This document shows, piece by piece, positions 52,274-61,133 of a stretch of 64,000 nt of DNA; the first letter of the stretch is position 1; each line of letters opens with the position of its first letter. This stretch comes from Actinokineospora sp. NBRC 105648. GTDB taxonomy: Bacteria; Actinomycetota; Actinomycetes; Mycobacteriales; Pseudonocardiaceae. The position numbers and the translations under genes were made by a program. Under the pieces are notes generated by a model. It was not told where the DNA came from. It saw only the letters and a program-made list of their open reading frames with translations, and ran no database searches. Location of the stretch: positions 149,191 through 213,190 of the forward strand of contig NZ_BSTR01000008.1 in assembly GCF_030269645.1 (NCBI RefSeq), in the 5' to 3' direction.

Positions 52274-53938
52274 GTGTCCACCCCCGAGTCCGAGCAGCGC
52301 CTGGTAGCGGGCCGCTACCGGCTGCGCAGGCTGCTCGGCGAGGGGTCGATGGGCACGGTGTGGGAGGCCTACGACGAGTTCCTCCGCCGACCGGTCGCGG
52401 TCAAGCAGGTTCGACTGCCACCCGACGGTGAGGTGGCCGAACTCCGCGAGCGCACCCTGCGTGAGGCCCGGGCCATCGCGGTGGTGTCCCACCCGAACGT
52501 GATCGTGCTGCACGACGTGGCCCGCGAGGACGACGAGCCGTTCGTGGTCATGGAGTTCATGGCCGCGGCCAGCATGGCCGAACTGCTCACCGCCAACGGC
52601 GCGATGTCCACCGAACAGGCCGCCGTGGTGGGCGACGCGGTGGCCGCCGGGCTGCAGGCCGCGCACGAGGCGGGCGTGGTGCACCGGGACGTGAAACCGG
52701 GGAACGTGCTGGTCGGACCGGACGGCCGGGTCAAGCTGACCGACTTCGGGATCGCCCGCAACGTCTCGGAGCGGACGATGACCAGCACCGGGATCATGCT
52801 CGGCTCGCCCTGCTACATCGCCCCCGAGATCGCCTCCGGCGAGGCCGTCACCCCCCAGGCCGACCTGTGGGGCCTGGGCGCGACCCTGTTCGCCGCGGTC
52901 GAGGGGCACGCCCCCTACGACGCCGACGCGCCCGCGATGGAGATCGTCGCGCAGGTGGTGGACGCCGAGGTGCCGTCGCTGACCTACGACGGGCCGATCC
53001 ACAAGGTGATCACCGGCCTGATGGTGAAGGACCCGATCGAGCGAATGCCGCTGCGCGAGGTCCGGGAGCTGCTGTACCCGCTGTTACCGCCACCGGGCAG
53101 CCCGGTGTACGACAGCTTCGCCCTGGCACCCACCCCGCCCGAAGAGGCACGGACGGTGCTCACCAAGCCCGCCGCCGTCGAGTCCGGCACCGACACCGGC
53201 GCCCCGCTGGCGGCGGTCCCCGGCCCGCTGCCGTTCCTGGAGGTGCCGGCCCCCGAGGTGCCACTCCCCCGGCGAACCCCGCTCGCCACCGGCCTGCTGG
53301 CGGTGAGCGCGGTAGTCCTGTTCCTCACCGCGACCGTCGGCGGCTTCGCCCTCACCCGCACGGTCGGCGGCGAAGCGATCCTGCCCCCCGGCGCCCCGAC
53401 CACCGCGTCCCAACAGGCCTCGGCCCCGCTGCGTGAACTGGTCCCCCGAACAGCGGACGCCGCGACCCTGGCGGGTGAACAAGGCGGCAGCTTCGCCATC
53501 CCGGTCCCGGGCGACTGGGTGAAGTTCGTGGAGCAGCGCTCGGCCAAGACCCTCCCGAACAGCACCCGGGTGCACTGGGTCTCCCCGGACGGCGCCTCGG
53601 AACTGGTGGTGGAGCGGTTCCCCAACTTCTACCCGAAGTACACCGCCGAGCAGTACCTGCGGGTGCTGGCGGGCCGGACCCCCAGCTACCGCACGGTCGG
53701 CACCACCCCGATGGACTCAGGCACCCCGGAACCCGCCACCCAACTCACCTACCGCAGCATCGACACCGCGGGCAACATGCCGTCGGGGACCAACGTCAAC
53801 CGGTCGTCGTTCGCCAACATCCTGCCCCGCGGCAACGACCTGTGGGTCGTCAGCGTGACCGTCCCAGTCGAACAGGAGGACACCGGCAGGCGGGGGTTGT
53901 TCGCGCGCATCGCCCCGGAATTCCGCACCCTGGGCTGA
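52274..53938 (+). CDS. Membrane Ser/Thr protein kinase (Hanks type)
   Basis: 554 residues. Kinase domain 10-275: YRLRRLLGEGSMGTVWEAYD (Gly loop), VAVKQV (Lys), VVHRDVKPGNVLV (catalytic loop), KLTDFGIAR, activation segment SERTMTSTGIMLGSPCYIAP. A Pro-rich juxtamembrane linker, one membrane helix (LLAVSAVVLFLTATVGGFAL, about 340-360) and a ~190-residue extracytoplasmic domain without PASTA repeats follow. The sensor probably binds a cell-wall or nutrient signal; targets unknown. Abuts the convergent TPR-like gene at the stop codons. Confidence 0.9.
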   Translation: MSTPESEQRLVAGRYRLRRLLGEGSMGTVWEAYDEFLRRPVAVKQVRLPPDGEVAELRERTLREARAIAVVSHPNVIVLHDVAREDDEPFVVMEFMAAASMAELLTANGAMSTEQAAVVGDAVAAGLQAAHEAGVVHRDVKPGNVLVGPDGRVKLTDFGIARNVSERTMTSTGIMLGSPCYIAPEIASGEAVTPQADLWGLGATLFAAVEGHAPYDADAPAMEIVAQVVDAEVPSLTYDGPIHKVITGLMVKDPIERMPLREVRELLYPLLPPPGSPVYDSFALAPTPPEEARTVLTKPAAVESGTDTGAPLAAVPGPLPFLEVPAPEVPLPRRTPLATGLLAVSAVVLFLTATVGGFALTRTVGGEAILPPGAPTTASQQASAPLRELVPRTADAATLAGEQGGSFAIPVPGDWVKFVEQRSAKTLPNSTRVHWVSPDGASELVVERFPNFYPKYTAEQYLRVLAGRTPSYRTVGTTPMDSGTPEPATQLTYRSIDTAGNMPSGTNVNRSSFANILPRGNDLWVVSVTVPVEQEDTGRRGLFARIAPEFRTLG

Positions 53939-55240
53939 TCACGAGTCGGACCGGCCAGGTCCCAGCTGCTTCCGGACGGAAACCCTGGTGGCCCTGGACA
54001 ACCAGCGCAGCGCCGACTCCCGGTCGCTGACGAGTCCGCTGATCTGGAACGCCAGCAGCGCGGCGACGTGACAGCAGTCCGCGTCGGCCGCCAAGACCAG
54101 TCGACCACCGTCGAGCTGCCACAGGATCGCCTTGCCGCCGCCCATGCCCGCCCAGTGGTCGTCGAGCACCCCCAGGGCGGCCCGGTGGTCGTCCAGCAGC
54201 GCCAGGCAGAGCGCCCGGTTGTAGATGTTGACGCACCGGGGCTGGTAGCCGAGGACCTCCGCGCGCCGCAACTGCTCCAGGGCCGCCCGGGGGTTGAAGG
54301 CCATGAGGCAGAACCCGAAGTTGTTGGCCGCCGAGGCGTCCTCGGGGTTCTGGCTGACGGCGAACTCGTAGAGGGCCGCCGCTTCCCGCGCCCGGCCGTC
54401 CACGAGCAGGCCGACGGCGTGCCGCATCATGTTCGACGCCAACGCGCCGTCGAGGCCGACCGGGGTCTCGTACGACGCGCCCGCCGACACCGTGGTCGCC
54501 CGACGCGCGATCTCGGCGTTCAGCTCGGCAGCCACCACGAGCCGGTCGGCCATGATCACCTCCGCGCAGGGCGGTGGGTCGATACCCGCCATCCAGCGGT
54601 GTTCGAGGTGCAGGGAGGTGGTGCTCCAGTCGGTCAAGCGGGTCACCGAGAGCCGCTCGACGATCCACCGGTACTGCGGGACGACGTCCCGTTCGAGGGC
54701 CAGGTCGACATCGGGTTCCGGCGCGACGGCGGGTGGGCGCAACGCGAGCAGGTCGGCCAACGGCGCCGTTCGGGTCCACGGCAGCACCTTCGTGACGATC
54801 GCCCCGACCACCGCCGTCACGTGGTCGAGACCGGGGCGCCCGGCGCCGACAGCGGCCGTGGCGCGCTCGATGTCGGACCACAGGATCCGCTGCCAGCCAC
54901 CCGCGTGGTCGTCGGGGGTGGTGGCGCTCGCCGCGTCGAACGGCGAGCCCTCGACGCGCACCGACGGAAGCCACCGGGGCAGGAACGTCGTGACCACGTT
55001 CGAGATCAACTCCGGACCGAGACCGAAGCGGACGATGCTGTCACCGTCCAGACCGCGCACGGTCAGCTCGTCGACGATCGCCTGGAGCGAACCCGCGTTC
55101 CTGACGAGGGCGGGCGGCCAGGACGTCCTGCCGTGCAGCGCCTCCCGGAGGGCGGAGACCAGGCTCACCGTGCGCCAGCCGGACAAGGCCTCAGCCGCCT
55201 CCGTCAACATGACCTGACGTGCATCGAAGCGATCGAACAA
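53939..55240 (-). CDS. TPR-like repeat protein of unknown function
   Basis: 433 residues; TTG 55240 (GGAGG ten bases upstream) or ATG 55210. Mostly helical. At about 270-370 there are helical pairs resembling TPR/SEL1 repeats: GLLVDGRAREAAALYEFAVS, ASAANNFGFCLMAFNPRAAL and NIYNRALCLALLDDHRAALG. A C-terminal segment has three Cys/His (ADADCCHVAALL). The N-terminal 250 residues are unrecognised. It diverges from the DUF6247 antitoxin gene and may regulate or use that module. Confidence 0.6.
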   Translation of the reverse strand: MFDRFDARQVMLTEAAEALSGWRTVSLVSALREALHGRTSWPPALVRNAGSLQAIVDELTVRGLDGDSIVRFGLGPELISNVVTTFLPRWLPSVRVEGSPFDAASATTPDDHAGGWQRILWSDIERATAAVGAGRPGLDHVTAVVGAIVTKVLPWTRTAPLADLLALRPPAVAPEPDVDLALERDVVPQYRWIVERLSVTRLTDWSTTSLHLEHRWMAGIDPPPCAEVIMADRLVVAAELNAEIARRATTVSAGASYETPVGLDGALASNMMRHAVGLLVDGRAREAAALYEFAVSQNPEDASAANNFGFCLMAFNPRAALEQLRRAEVLGYQPRCVNIYNRALCLALLDDHRAALGVLDDHWAGMGGGKAILWQLDGGRLVLAADADCCHVAALLAFQISGLVSDRESALRWLSRATRVSVRKQLGPGRSDS

Positions 55241-55285
55241 GGCTCACGCACCTCCGCTAGGCAGGATCGTGCACAAGATCTTACC

Positions 55286-55314
55286 TTGCCGACAGCCAGG
55301 ATCGTACCTATGAT
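55286..55314 (+). promoter_or_regulatory. Vegetative-type promoter of toxin-antitoxin module
   Basis: TTGCCG (55286-55291), 17-nt spacer, TATGAT (55309-55314). This is the best -35/-10 pair I found in the window. The GTG start (55334) follows GGAGGG (55321-55326). Confidence 0.6.
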
Positions 55315-55333
55315 GATGGCGGAGGGTACCGAC

Positions 55334-55801
55334 GTGGACGACATGATCTTTCAACCCAGTGACCTGGCCACCCAGCGACGAGTGCAGTTCATGGACGCCG
55401 CGAGATCGGGGCGCGCGCGACTGCGGGACAAGGACGGCTCGGCCTTCGTCATGCTCCCGGAGGGCAAGGTCGAGCTGCTGGAGGAGCTCGCCCGGTGGAA
55501 CTCCGCCCACCTGCGGCTCGAACGACTGCTCGAGCGCGGCGAGCCGTTGTCCGTCTCGACCCTGGGTGAGCTGGCCTGGCTGCGGGTCTTCGACACCGAG
55601 GACATCAGGGAGTTCCTGAGCGAGCTGCACGAGGCGCTCGTGGCCTCGTACGCCGACGGGGCACTGGCGACACTGCGCGAGTGCGTCGAAGCCTGGCGTA
55701 CGACCGCGCGGCAGGTGGAAGACCCGCTCCGGCGTTCTGTGCTGCGCGGGAGCCTGGCCGCCCAAGACCTGACCGAGGCATTGAGACCGGATGGCACCTG
55801 A
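55334..55801 (+). CDS. DUF6247-type putative antitoxin
   Basis: 155 residues from GTG 55334, seven bases after GGAGGG; upstream ATGs at 55310-55318 overlap the -10. Basic N-terminal part (RRVQFMDAARSGRARLRDKD), central SAFVMLPEGKVELLEELARW and a long helical C-terminus (LHEALVASYADGALATLREC). Matches the DUF6247 pattern as I know it. It overlaps the next gene by 11 nt, the arrangement of antitoxin before toxin. Confidence 0.6.
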   Translation: MDDMIFQPSDLATQRRVQFMDAARSGRARLRDKDGSAFVMLPEGKVELLEELARWNSAHLRLERLLERGEPLSVSTLGELAWLRVFDTEDIREFLSELHEALVASYADGALATLRECVEAWRTTARQVEDPLRRSVLRGSLAAQDLTEALRPDGT

Positions 55802-56180
55802 CCGCGCCTACCAGCCCTTCCAACCCGCCAGACGCCCAGGATCAGGTCCCGGCGAGGCGCCGTGCTACCGGGTGTTGGTGCACCGCAAGTTCCACGGGCA
55901 CTGGAAGGAGATGGTCGACCGGGTGGGCCTCGACCAAGCCCAGGAGCTGTGGGACCACTTGGCGAACAGGCCCGGACAGAAACCGGACACCGCGGGCTCC
56001 TGCTTCCTGCGCGGCAAGTTCGGCCGCCCGCAGGGAGTGGGGTGGTCGCGGACCATCCACTACGAGCTGTCCTCGATGGCCAGGGTGGACTACCAATACC
56101 ACGACAACTTCACGACCCGGCCGGACGGGGACGCACACCCCGTGGTCGCCATCCTGACGATCAGCTACTCGAGTCACTGA
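55791..56180 (+). CDS. RelE-like putative toxin
   Basis: 129 residues. Core pattern YRVLVHRKFHGHWKEMVDRV, LRGKFGRPQGVGWSRTIHYE and RVDYQYHDNF...HPVVAILTI is the compact strand-rich fold of ribosome-dependent mRNA interferases of the RelE/ParE superfamily, as seen in actinobacterial DUF6247-linked toxins. A basic, Pro-rich N-terminus precedes the fold. Overlap with the antitoxin by 11 nt gives coupled translation. Confidence 0.6.
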   Translation: MAPDRAYQPFQPARRPGSGPGEAPCYRVLVHRKFHGHWKEMVDRVGLDQAQELWDHLANRPGQKPDTAGSCFLRGKFGRPQGVGWSRTIHYELSSMARVDYQYHDNFTTRPDGDAHPVVAILTISYSSH

Positions 56181-56216
56181 CCCTGCCGTGAGCGCGTGCA
56201 CCAGAGCGAGGACCAG

Positions 56217-56348
56217 ATGCCGACCGACGCCGTCACAGCACTGGCCGAGGAGTTCAACTCCGGCCGGTTGAGCATGGGCGAGTACCTGCGCCTGGTCGAC
56301 CTGGAACGCGCCGAGACACTACCGAGCCCAGCGGCCACCGCCGGCTGA
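56217..56348 (+). CDS. Small acidic helical ORF after the toxin
   Basis: 43 residues from ATG 56217; GTG 56196 in frame would add seven. TALAEEFNSGRLSMGEYLRL then VDLERAE resembles a SHOCT-like helical hairpin (G-R-L/I-x-x-x-E-Y). It lies 36 nt after the toxin stop and ends 12 nt before the convergent MerR-type gene. It could be a third part of the toxin-antitoxin module or a stray peptide. Confidence 0.4.
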   Translation: MPTDAVTALAEEFNSGRLSMGEYLRLVDLERAETLPSPAATAG

Positions 56349-56360
56349 ACCGGGGCCGGC

Positions 56361-57014
56361 TCAATCCGAAAGGGACTGTCGATCGCCGCCGCCGGGGAAG
56401 CGGGTGGCGGTTTCCGAGGCTTGGGCGAGTCTGCGGAGGGTGATCATCACCGAGTCGCCCAGGACGGTGCCGACGACGACCGCCTCGAGCAGGTCGTCCA
56501 CCGTTCGGGCGCCCACGACGTAGTCCAGGTCCGCGACGCCGATCTGTTGCATGATCGGTCCGTAGCGGCGGATGAAGTCCAGGAACCGGTCGTGTCCCAG
56601 CGATCGCGCCGTCACCAGGACGGTTGCCAGGGCCTCCACCGCGAAGTGCTTCGGGGAGACGTCCCAGCCTAGTTCGATGACCAGGTCGTGGATCTCCTTC
56701 TCCGCCGACGATTGCGCGTCGACGGCCGCGGGCTCCGGGACCGGTAGCACCGCCTTCTGCACCGTCTTGAGCAGATCCTCCATATCGGACTCCGGCGCGT
56801 CCACAGTGGACAGAATGCCGCGGACCGCCGCCACCGACAGCCCGCCGACGTCGATCAGCGCTCGGACGAGGCGCAGGCGGTGCAGGTGGGTGTCGTCGTA
56901 GCGGGCCTGGTTCGGGCTGGTGCGCTCGCCGGGCGGGAGCATGCCTTCGCGCAGGTAGTACTTGATCGTTGGCACCGCCACGCCGCTGCGCTTGCTCAGC
57001 TCGCCTATCCGCAC
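56361..57014 (-). CDS. MerR-family transcriptional regulator
   Basis: 217 residues from GTG 57014 behind GAGAGGGG. N-terminal wHTH: RIGELSKRSGVAVPTIKYYL, REGMLPPGERTSPNQARYDD, LRLVRALIDVGGLSVAAVRG. The C-terminal ~130 residues form a helical effector domain (IHDLVIELGWDVSPKHFAVE) without a Cys metal site, so an organic ligand is likely. Divergent from the membrane protein gene; GATAGT/ACTATC between them is the candidate operator. Confidence 0.85.
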   Translation of the reverse strand: MRIGELSKRSGVAVPTIKYYLREGMLPPGERTSPNQARYDDTHLHRLRLVRALIDVGGLSVAAVRGILSTVDAPESDMEDLLKTVQKAVLPVPEPAAVDAQSSAEKEIHDLVIELGWDVSPKHFAVEALATVLVTARSLGHDRFLDFIRRYGPIMQQIGVADLDYVVGARTVDDLLEAVVVGTVLGDSVMITLRRLAQASETATRFPGGGDRQSLSD

Positions 57015-57056
57015 CGAAACCCCTCTCGACAACCGACCCCGGATAGCGTACTTATC

Positions 57057-57078
57057 GATAGTAGACAGCACCACTATC
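57057..57078. promoter_or_regulatory. Candidate MerR operator
   Basis: GATAGT (57057-57062), 10-nt spacer, ACTATC (57073-57078). The sequence CATAAT (57079-57084) next to it could be the -10 of the rightward gene starting at 57099. The dyad lies between the two divergent genes. Confidence 0.5.
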
Positions 57079-57098
57079 CATAATCGAGGGGCGAACCG

Positions 57099-57962
57099 AT
57101 GCGGACCTGGCACCGACCATTACTCCTGTTCACCGCGCTCATGGCCGCGACGGCGCTGGTCAGCGCGGTGGGGCTGCTCGTCGACGACCGCGTGCTGGTG
57201 GGCTCGCCGATCTGGCTCAAGCCGCTCAAGTTCAGCCTCTCGTTCGTGGCGTTCGGCCTGAGCTGGGCCTGGCTGCTGTCGCTGGCCCCGCGCACCCGCC
57301 TGATCAACGCCACCGCTACCACCGTCGTGCTGGCCTCGGTCGCCGAGATGGCGATCATCGTCGGCCAGGTCGTGCGCGGCAGGCGCAGCCACTTCAACCA
57401 GACCACCGAGTTGGACGGGATGCTGTTCAGCATCATGGGCGCCACGATCGTGGTGCTCTGGGTGGGCACCCTGCTCCTGACGATCAAGATCGCCGCGCAG
57501 CGGCTGGGGACTCGGTCGGAGCAGCTGGCGATCCGCTGGGGCATGCTCATCTCGCTGGTCGGGCTGCTGCTCGGCGGCCTGATGCTGGGCAACTCCAGCG
57601 GCGTGGAGAACGTGATCGGCGCGCACAGCGTCGGCGTCCCCGACGGCGGTCCGGGGCTGCCGCTGGTCAACTGGTCCACCACCGGCGGCGACCTGCGCGT
57701 CCCGCACTTCATCGGCATGCACGCCCTGCAACTGCTCCCGCTGGTCGCGCTGGCGGTCCGCCGCCGCCCCGAACCCGCCGCCGTCCGGGTGATCTGGACG
57801 CTCGCCCTGGGCTACAGCGCGCTGGTAGCACTGGTCACCTGGCAGGCTCTGCGCGGCCAGTCGATCATCCACCCGGACTGGGCCACCGGCACCGCGTTCG
57901 GCGTGATCGCCGTCGGGGTCGCCATCGGCCTGGTCACCGCACGGGAGAAGGTCACCGCGTGA
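57099..57962 (+). CDS. Multi-spanning membrane protein, unknown function
   Basis: 287 residues with about seven hydrophobic helices: [120 protein letters not shown]. Conserved polar points: [11 protein letters not shown] near helix 2 and [13 protein letters not shown] know such proteins only as actinobacterial hypotheticals. First gene of the operon controlled by the divergent MerR regulator. Confidence 0.7.
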   Translation: MRTWHRPLLLFTALMAATALVSAVGLLVDDRVLVGSPIWLKPLKFSLSFVAFGLSWAWLLSLAPRTRLINATATTVVLASVAEMAIIVGQVVRGRRSHFNQTTELDGMLFSIMGATIVVLWVGTLLLTIKIAAQRLGTRSEQLAIRWGMLISLVGLLLGGLMLGNSSGVENVIGAHSVGVPDGGPGLPLVNWSTTGGDLRVPHFIGMHALQLLPLVALAVRRRPEPAAVRVIWTLALGYSALVALVTWQALRGQSIIHPDWATGTAFGVIAVGVAIGLVTAREKVTA

Positions 57963-58384
57963 GCACCCTGTTCGACCTCGCGTTCTACGTCGTGGCGCCG
58001 TTCTGGGCGCTGATGGTCTTCGCGCCGACCTGGTCGGTCACCCACCGGGTCATCAGCAGCCCGCTGATCCTGCTGCCCGGCATCGTCGTCTGGGCGATCG
58101 CCGCGATCCCGGTGTTCCCCGACCTGTGGGCGGCCGTCTCGCAGCCGACGCTGGCGAAGTTCACCGCGTTCCTGGGCGACGACAACGCCGTCACGCTGAT
58201 CTGGGCCCAGGTCCTGGCCTGGGACCTGTTCATCGGGCGGTGGATGTACCTGGAGTCGCGCGAGCGCCGGATCCACCCGCTGATCATGGGTCCACTGCTC
58301 GTGCTCACCGTGCTGCTGTCCCCGATCGGGGTACCGGTGTTCCTCCTGCTGCGCATGAAACCCCGCGTAGGCTCCGCAGTGTGA
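57959..58384 (+). CDS. ABA4-like (DUF4281) membrane protein
   Basis: 141 residues; GTGA overlap with the previous gene. Four helices with the family motifs [37 protein letters not shown] (conserved W-x-H/Q-x-x-x-x-D-L-F) and [30 protein letters not shown]. Plant ABA4 acts in neoxanthin formation; bacterial homologues have no assigned reaction. Its stop overlaps the phosphorylase GTG (GTGA at 58381-58384). Confidence 0.8.
   Translation: MSTLFDLAFYVVAPFWALMVFAPTWSVTHRVISSPLILLPGIVVWAIAAIPVFPDLWAAVSQPTLAKFTAFLGDDNAVTLIWAQVLAWDLFIGRWMYLESRERRIHPLIMGPLLVLTVLLSPIGVPVFLLLRMKPRVGSAV
58368..58373 (+). promoter_or_regulatory. Internal leaderless -10 for the phosphorylase gene
   Basis: TAGGCT, 7 nt before GTG 58381, inside the end of the ABA4-like gene. 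It suggests that the phosphorylase and mutase genes can also be transcribed apart from the membrane-protein genes. Confidence 0.45.
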
Positions 58385-59193
58385 CCGGCATCGACATCGA
58401 CACCGACCCCCGCCACGTCGCCGACCAGGCCGCGAAAGCGCTTGCGGACCGCACCGGCGTGGACAGCCACGACCTCGCGCTCATCCTCGGTTCCGGCTGG
58501 CGGCCCGCCGTCGACGGCCTCGGCACGCCCGCCGCCGAGGTGCCGATGGCCGACCTGCCGGGCTTCCTCGCCCCGACGGTCCAGGGCCACGGCGGCACGG
58601 TTCGCTCGATCGAGGTCGAGGGCAAGCGGGTCCTGGTCATGCTGGGCCGCACGCACCTCTACGAGGGCCACGGTGTCGCCCGCGCGGTGCACAACGTGCG
58701 CACCGCGGCGGCGGCCGGGATCAAGTCGGTGCTGCTGACCAACGCGGCGGGGTGCCTGCTGGAGGGGGTGCGGGTCGGCCAGCCGGTGCTGATCAGCGAC
58801 CACATCAACCTCACCGCGCGCTCGCCGCTGGTGGGCGCGGAGTTCGTCGACCTGACCGACCTGTACTCGCCGCGGCTGCGCAAGGTCGCGCGGGAGATCG
58901 ACCCGACGCTGGTCGAGGGCGTCTACGCGGGCCTGCCCGGGCCGCACTTCGAGACCCCCGCGGAGATCCGCTACCTGCGCGCGATCGGCGCCGACCTGGT
59001 CGGCATGTCGACCGTGCTCGAGGCGATCGCGGCACGCGCTGCGGGCGTCGAGGTGTTCGGGTTGTCGCTGGTCACGAACCTGGCGGCGGGCATCACCGGC
59101 GAACCGCTCAACCACGAGGAAGTGCTGGAGGCGGGCCGGGTCGCGGCGGAGGGCATGGGCGGGCTGCTGCGCGAGCTGGTCGTCCGGTCGTGA
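58381..59193 (+). CDS. punA: Purine nucleoside phosphorylase
   Basis: 270 residues, trimeric PNP class. Phosphate-binding [25 protein letters not shown] segment [76 protein letters not shown] and LVTNLAAGI. Cleaves (deoxy)inosine and guanosine with phosphate for purine salvage. Corresponds to Rv3307. Leaderless promoter inside the previous gene; the stop overlaps the GTG of the next gene. Confidence 0.92.
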   Translation: MTGIDIDTDPRHVADQAAKALADRTGVDSHDLALILGSGWRPAVDGLGTPAAEVPMADLPGFLAPTVQGHGGTVRSIEVEGKRVLVMLGRTHLYEGHGVARAVHNVRTAAAAGIKSVLLTNAAGCLLEGVRVGQPVLISDHINLTARSPLVGAEFVDLTDLYSPRLRKVAREIDPTLVEGVYAGLPGPHFETPAEIRYLRAIGADLVGMSTVLEAIAARAAGVEVFGLSLVTNLAAGITGEPLNHEEVLEAGRVAAEGMGGLLRELVVRS

Positions 59194-60806
59194 CCAGGCT
59201 GACCCCGGCCCTGCGGGACCGGGCGTTCCGCTGGCTGGCCGACGACCCCGACCCGGCCGCCAAGCTCGAGCTGCAGACGATCGTCGCCCGCGCGATGGGC
59301 GGCGACCCGGGCGCGGTCGAGGAGCTCGAAGACCGGATGTCCGGGCCGCTGACCTTCGGCACGGCAGGCCTGCGCGGCCCGGTGCGCGCCGGGCCGAACG
59401 GCATGAACCGCGCGGTGGTGATCCGCACGACGGCCGGACTGGCGACGTGGCTGCTCTCCCAGGGCCACGCGGGCGGCACCGTGGTCGTCGGCCGAGACGC
59501 GCGCCACGGTTCTGAAGTGTTCTATGTGGACGCTGCGGAAGTATTGGCGGGAGCGGGTTTCGACGTCCGAGTGCTACCACAGCCGTTACCGACCCCAGTG
59601 CTGGCGTTCGCGACGAGGTCACTGGGAGCAGTCGCGGGTGTGCAGATCACGGCGTCGCACAACCCACCAGCGGACAACGGCTACAAGCTCTACGACGACG
59701 GTGGCGCACAGATCATCCCGCCCGCGGACGCCGCGATCGAGGCAGCCATCGCCGCCGCCCCGGCCGCCGTCTCGGTGCAGCGGTCTTCGGCATGCACCAC
59801 ACTCGGCGACGAGATCCTTCAGTCCTATGTAGATAGCGTGGCCGTGCTGCCACGCGGAACCGCACGCGAGCTTCGCGTGGTAGCGACGGCGATGCACGGG
59901 GTAGGCGCCGGACCTCTGGCATTGGCGTTGCACCAGGCGGGATTCGTCGACGTGGGGATAGTGGCCGAACAGGCCGTACCAGACCCGAATTTCCCGACGG
60001 TGCCGTTCCCAAATCCGGAGGAGCCCGGCGCAACCGACCTACTACTGGCCAAGGCGGTAGCGGTGGACGCCGACTTGGCGATCGCCTTGGACCCGGACGC
60101 GGACCGGTGCGCGATAGGCGTCAAGGACACCAACGGCAACTGGCGAATGCTGACGGGCGACGAGACCGGATCCCTGCTCGGCGAGCACATGTTGTCCACT
60201 TCAGACGCGGTGAACCCATTGGTGGCGAACACGATTGTGTCGTCGTCGATGCTCGCCTCGATTGCGGCAGCGCACGGGGCCCGGTACGCCGCGACGCTGA
60301 CCGGCTTCAAGTGGTTGGTCCGCGCGGGCGATGGCCTGATCTACGCGTACGAAGAGGCTTTGGGGTTGTGTGTGGACCCCGGCTCTGTTCGAGACAAGGA
60401 CGGGATCGCGGCGGCGGTACTGGCTTGCGACCTGGCGGCCACATTGCGGGCTTCCGGCAAGACCGTGGTGGATGCCCTAGAGGCGCTGGCAGTGGCGCAT
60501 GGGCGCCATCTGACGCAGCAGATCTCGTTGCGGGTGGGAGATTTGGGCCGAATCCGCACGCTGATGTCTGGACTACGATCGACTCCACCCACCACCCTTG
60601 GTGGCGTCGCGGTGGTGGCCGAGGACTTGCTACCGGAGGCGGACGTGCTGCGGTATGTGGGCGACGGGGTGCGGGTGATCGTTCGGCCTTCTGGGACAGA
60701 GGCCAAGATCAAGGCATACCTGGAGGTCGTGGCGCCTGCGGCTGATGGGGCGGCGGTGGGGCGGCTTGAGGCGTTGGCGGTGGAGGTTGAGGAACTGCTG
60801 CGCTGA
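59190..60806 (+). CDS. pmmB: Phosphohexomutase (phosphomannomutase/phosphoglucomutase)
   Basis: 538 residues. [10 protein letters not shown], phosphoserine loop [20 protein letters not shown], metal-binding [12 protein letters not shown], sugar-binding loop YEEALGLCV and phosphate-binding [14 protein letters not shown]. Interconverts hexose 1- and 6-phosphates. Its pairing with a nucleoside phosphorylase also allows a ribose/deoxyribose-1-phosphate mutase role. From about nt 59510 codon use changes sharply: many third-position A/T codons (TTA, CTA, GTA) after a very GC3-rich start. Corresponds to Rv3308. Confidence 0.9.
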   Translation: MTRLTPALRDRAFRWLADDPDPAAKLELQTIVARAMGGDPGAVEELEDRMSGPLTFGTAGLRGPVRAGPNGMNRAVVIRTTAGLATWLLSQGHAGGTVVVGRDARHGSEVFYVDAAEVLAGAGFDVRVLPQPLPTPVLAFATRSLGAVAGVQITASHNPPADNGYKLYDDGGAQIIPPADAAIEAAIAAAPAAVSVQRSSACTTLGDEILQSYVDSVAVLPRGTARELRVVATAMHGVGAGPLALALHQAGFVDVGIVAEQAVPDPNFPTVPFPNPEEPGATDLLLAKAVAVDADLAIALDPDADRCAIGVKDTNGNWRMLTGDETGSLLGEHMLSTSDAVNPLVANTIVSSSMLASIAAAHGARYAATLTGFKWLVRAGDGLIYAYEEALGLCVDPGSVRDKDGIAAAVLACDLAATLRASGKTVVDALEALAVAHGRHLTQQISLRVGDLGRIRTLMSGLRSTPPTTLGGVAVVAEDLLPEADVLRYVGDGVRVIVRPSGTEAKIKAYLEVVAPAADGAAVGRLEALAVEVEELLR

Positions 60807-60856
60807 CGCTGCAGCGTCCTTTGGTTGCCGTCTTCGTTGCCCGAGTTAGAAGCGGG

Positions 60857-60996
60857 GCTCGATCTAGTGAACTCACTTCGCGCGGGGCCCCTAGAGCACC
60901 GCGGTGGCGAAAAAAGGGCGGGTGAAGGGCATCCCCACCACACGGCAAGTTTAGCGGTACTCCTCCCCCACACGAAGCGAGTCCACTAGATCGAGC
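60857..60996 (-). repeat. Structured intergenic repeat, copy F
   Basis: 140 nt, forward on the minus strand. Arms 60857-60887 and 60966-60996 differ at four positions, all G-U/T compatible on the minus strand only. Second stem GAGTACCGC/GCGGTGCTC with one T-G. Bulge TAAACTTGCCGTGT, loop ATGCCCTTCACCCGCC. Both flanks match copy E (CCCGCTACGGAT; CTTCTAACTCGGGCAACGAA). Lies between convergent pmmB and the methyltransferase gene. Confidence 0.87.
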
Positions 60997-61133
60997 ATCC
61001 GTAGCGGGACTTGCGTTCCAGCGGAGGCGGCTTATCCGCTGCGGTTGAGTGGGGTCGGCCTCTCCCCTGCAGTTGGTGGAAGCGTGGGGCGACAGTTGCT
61101 TGTGCATCAGCAGGTTGCGCGGGGCACCTCCAC

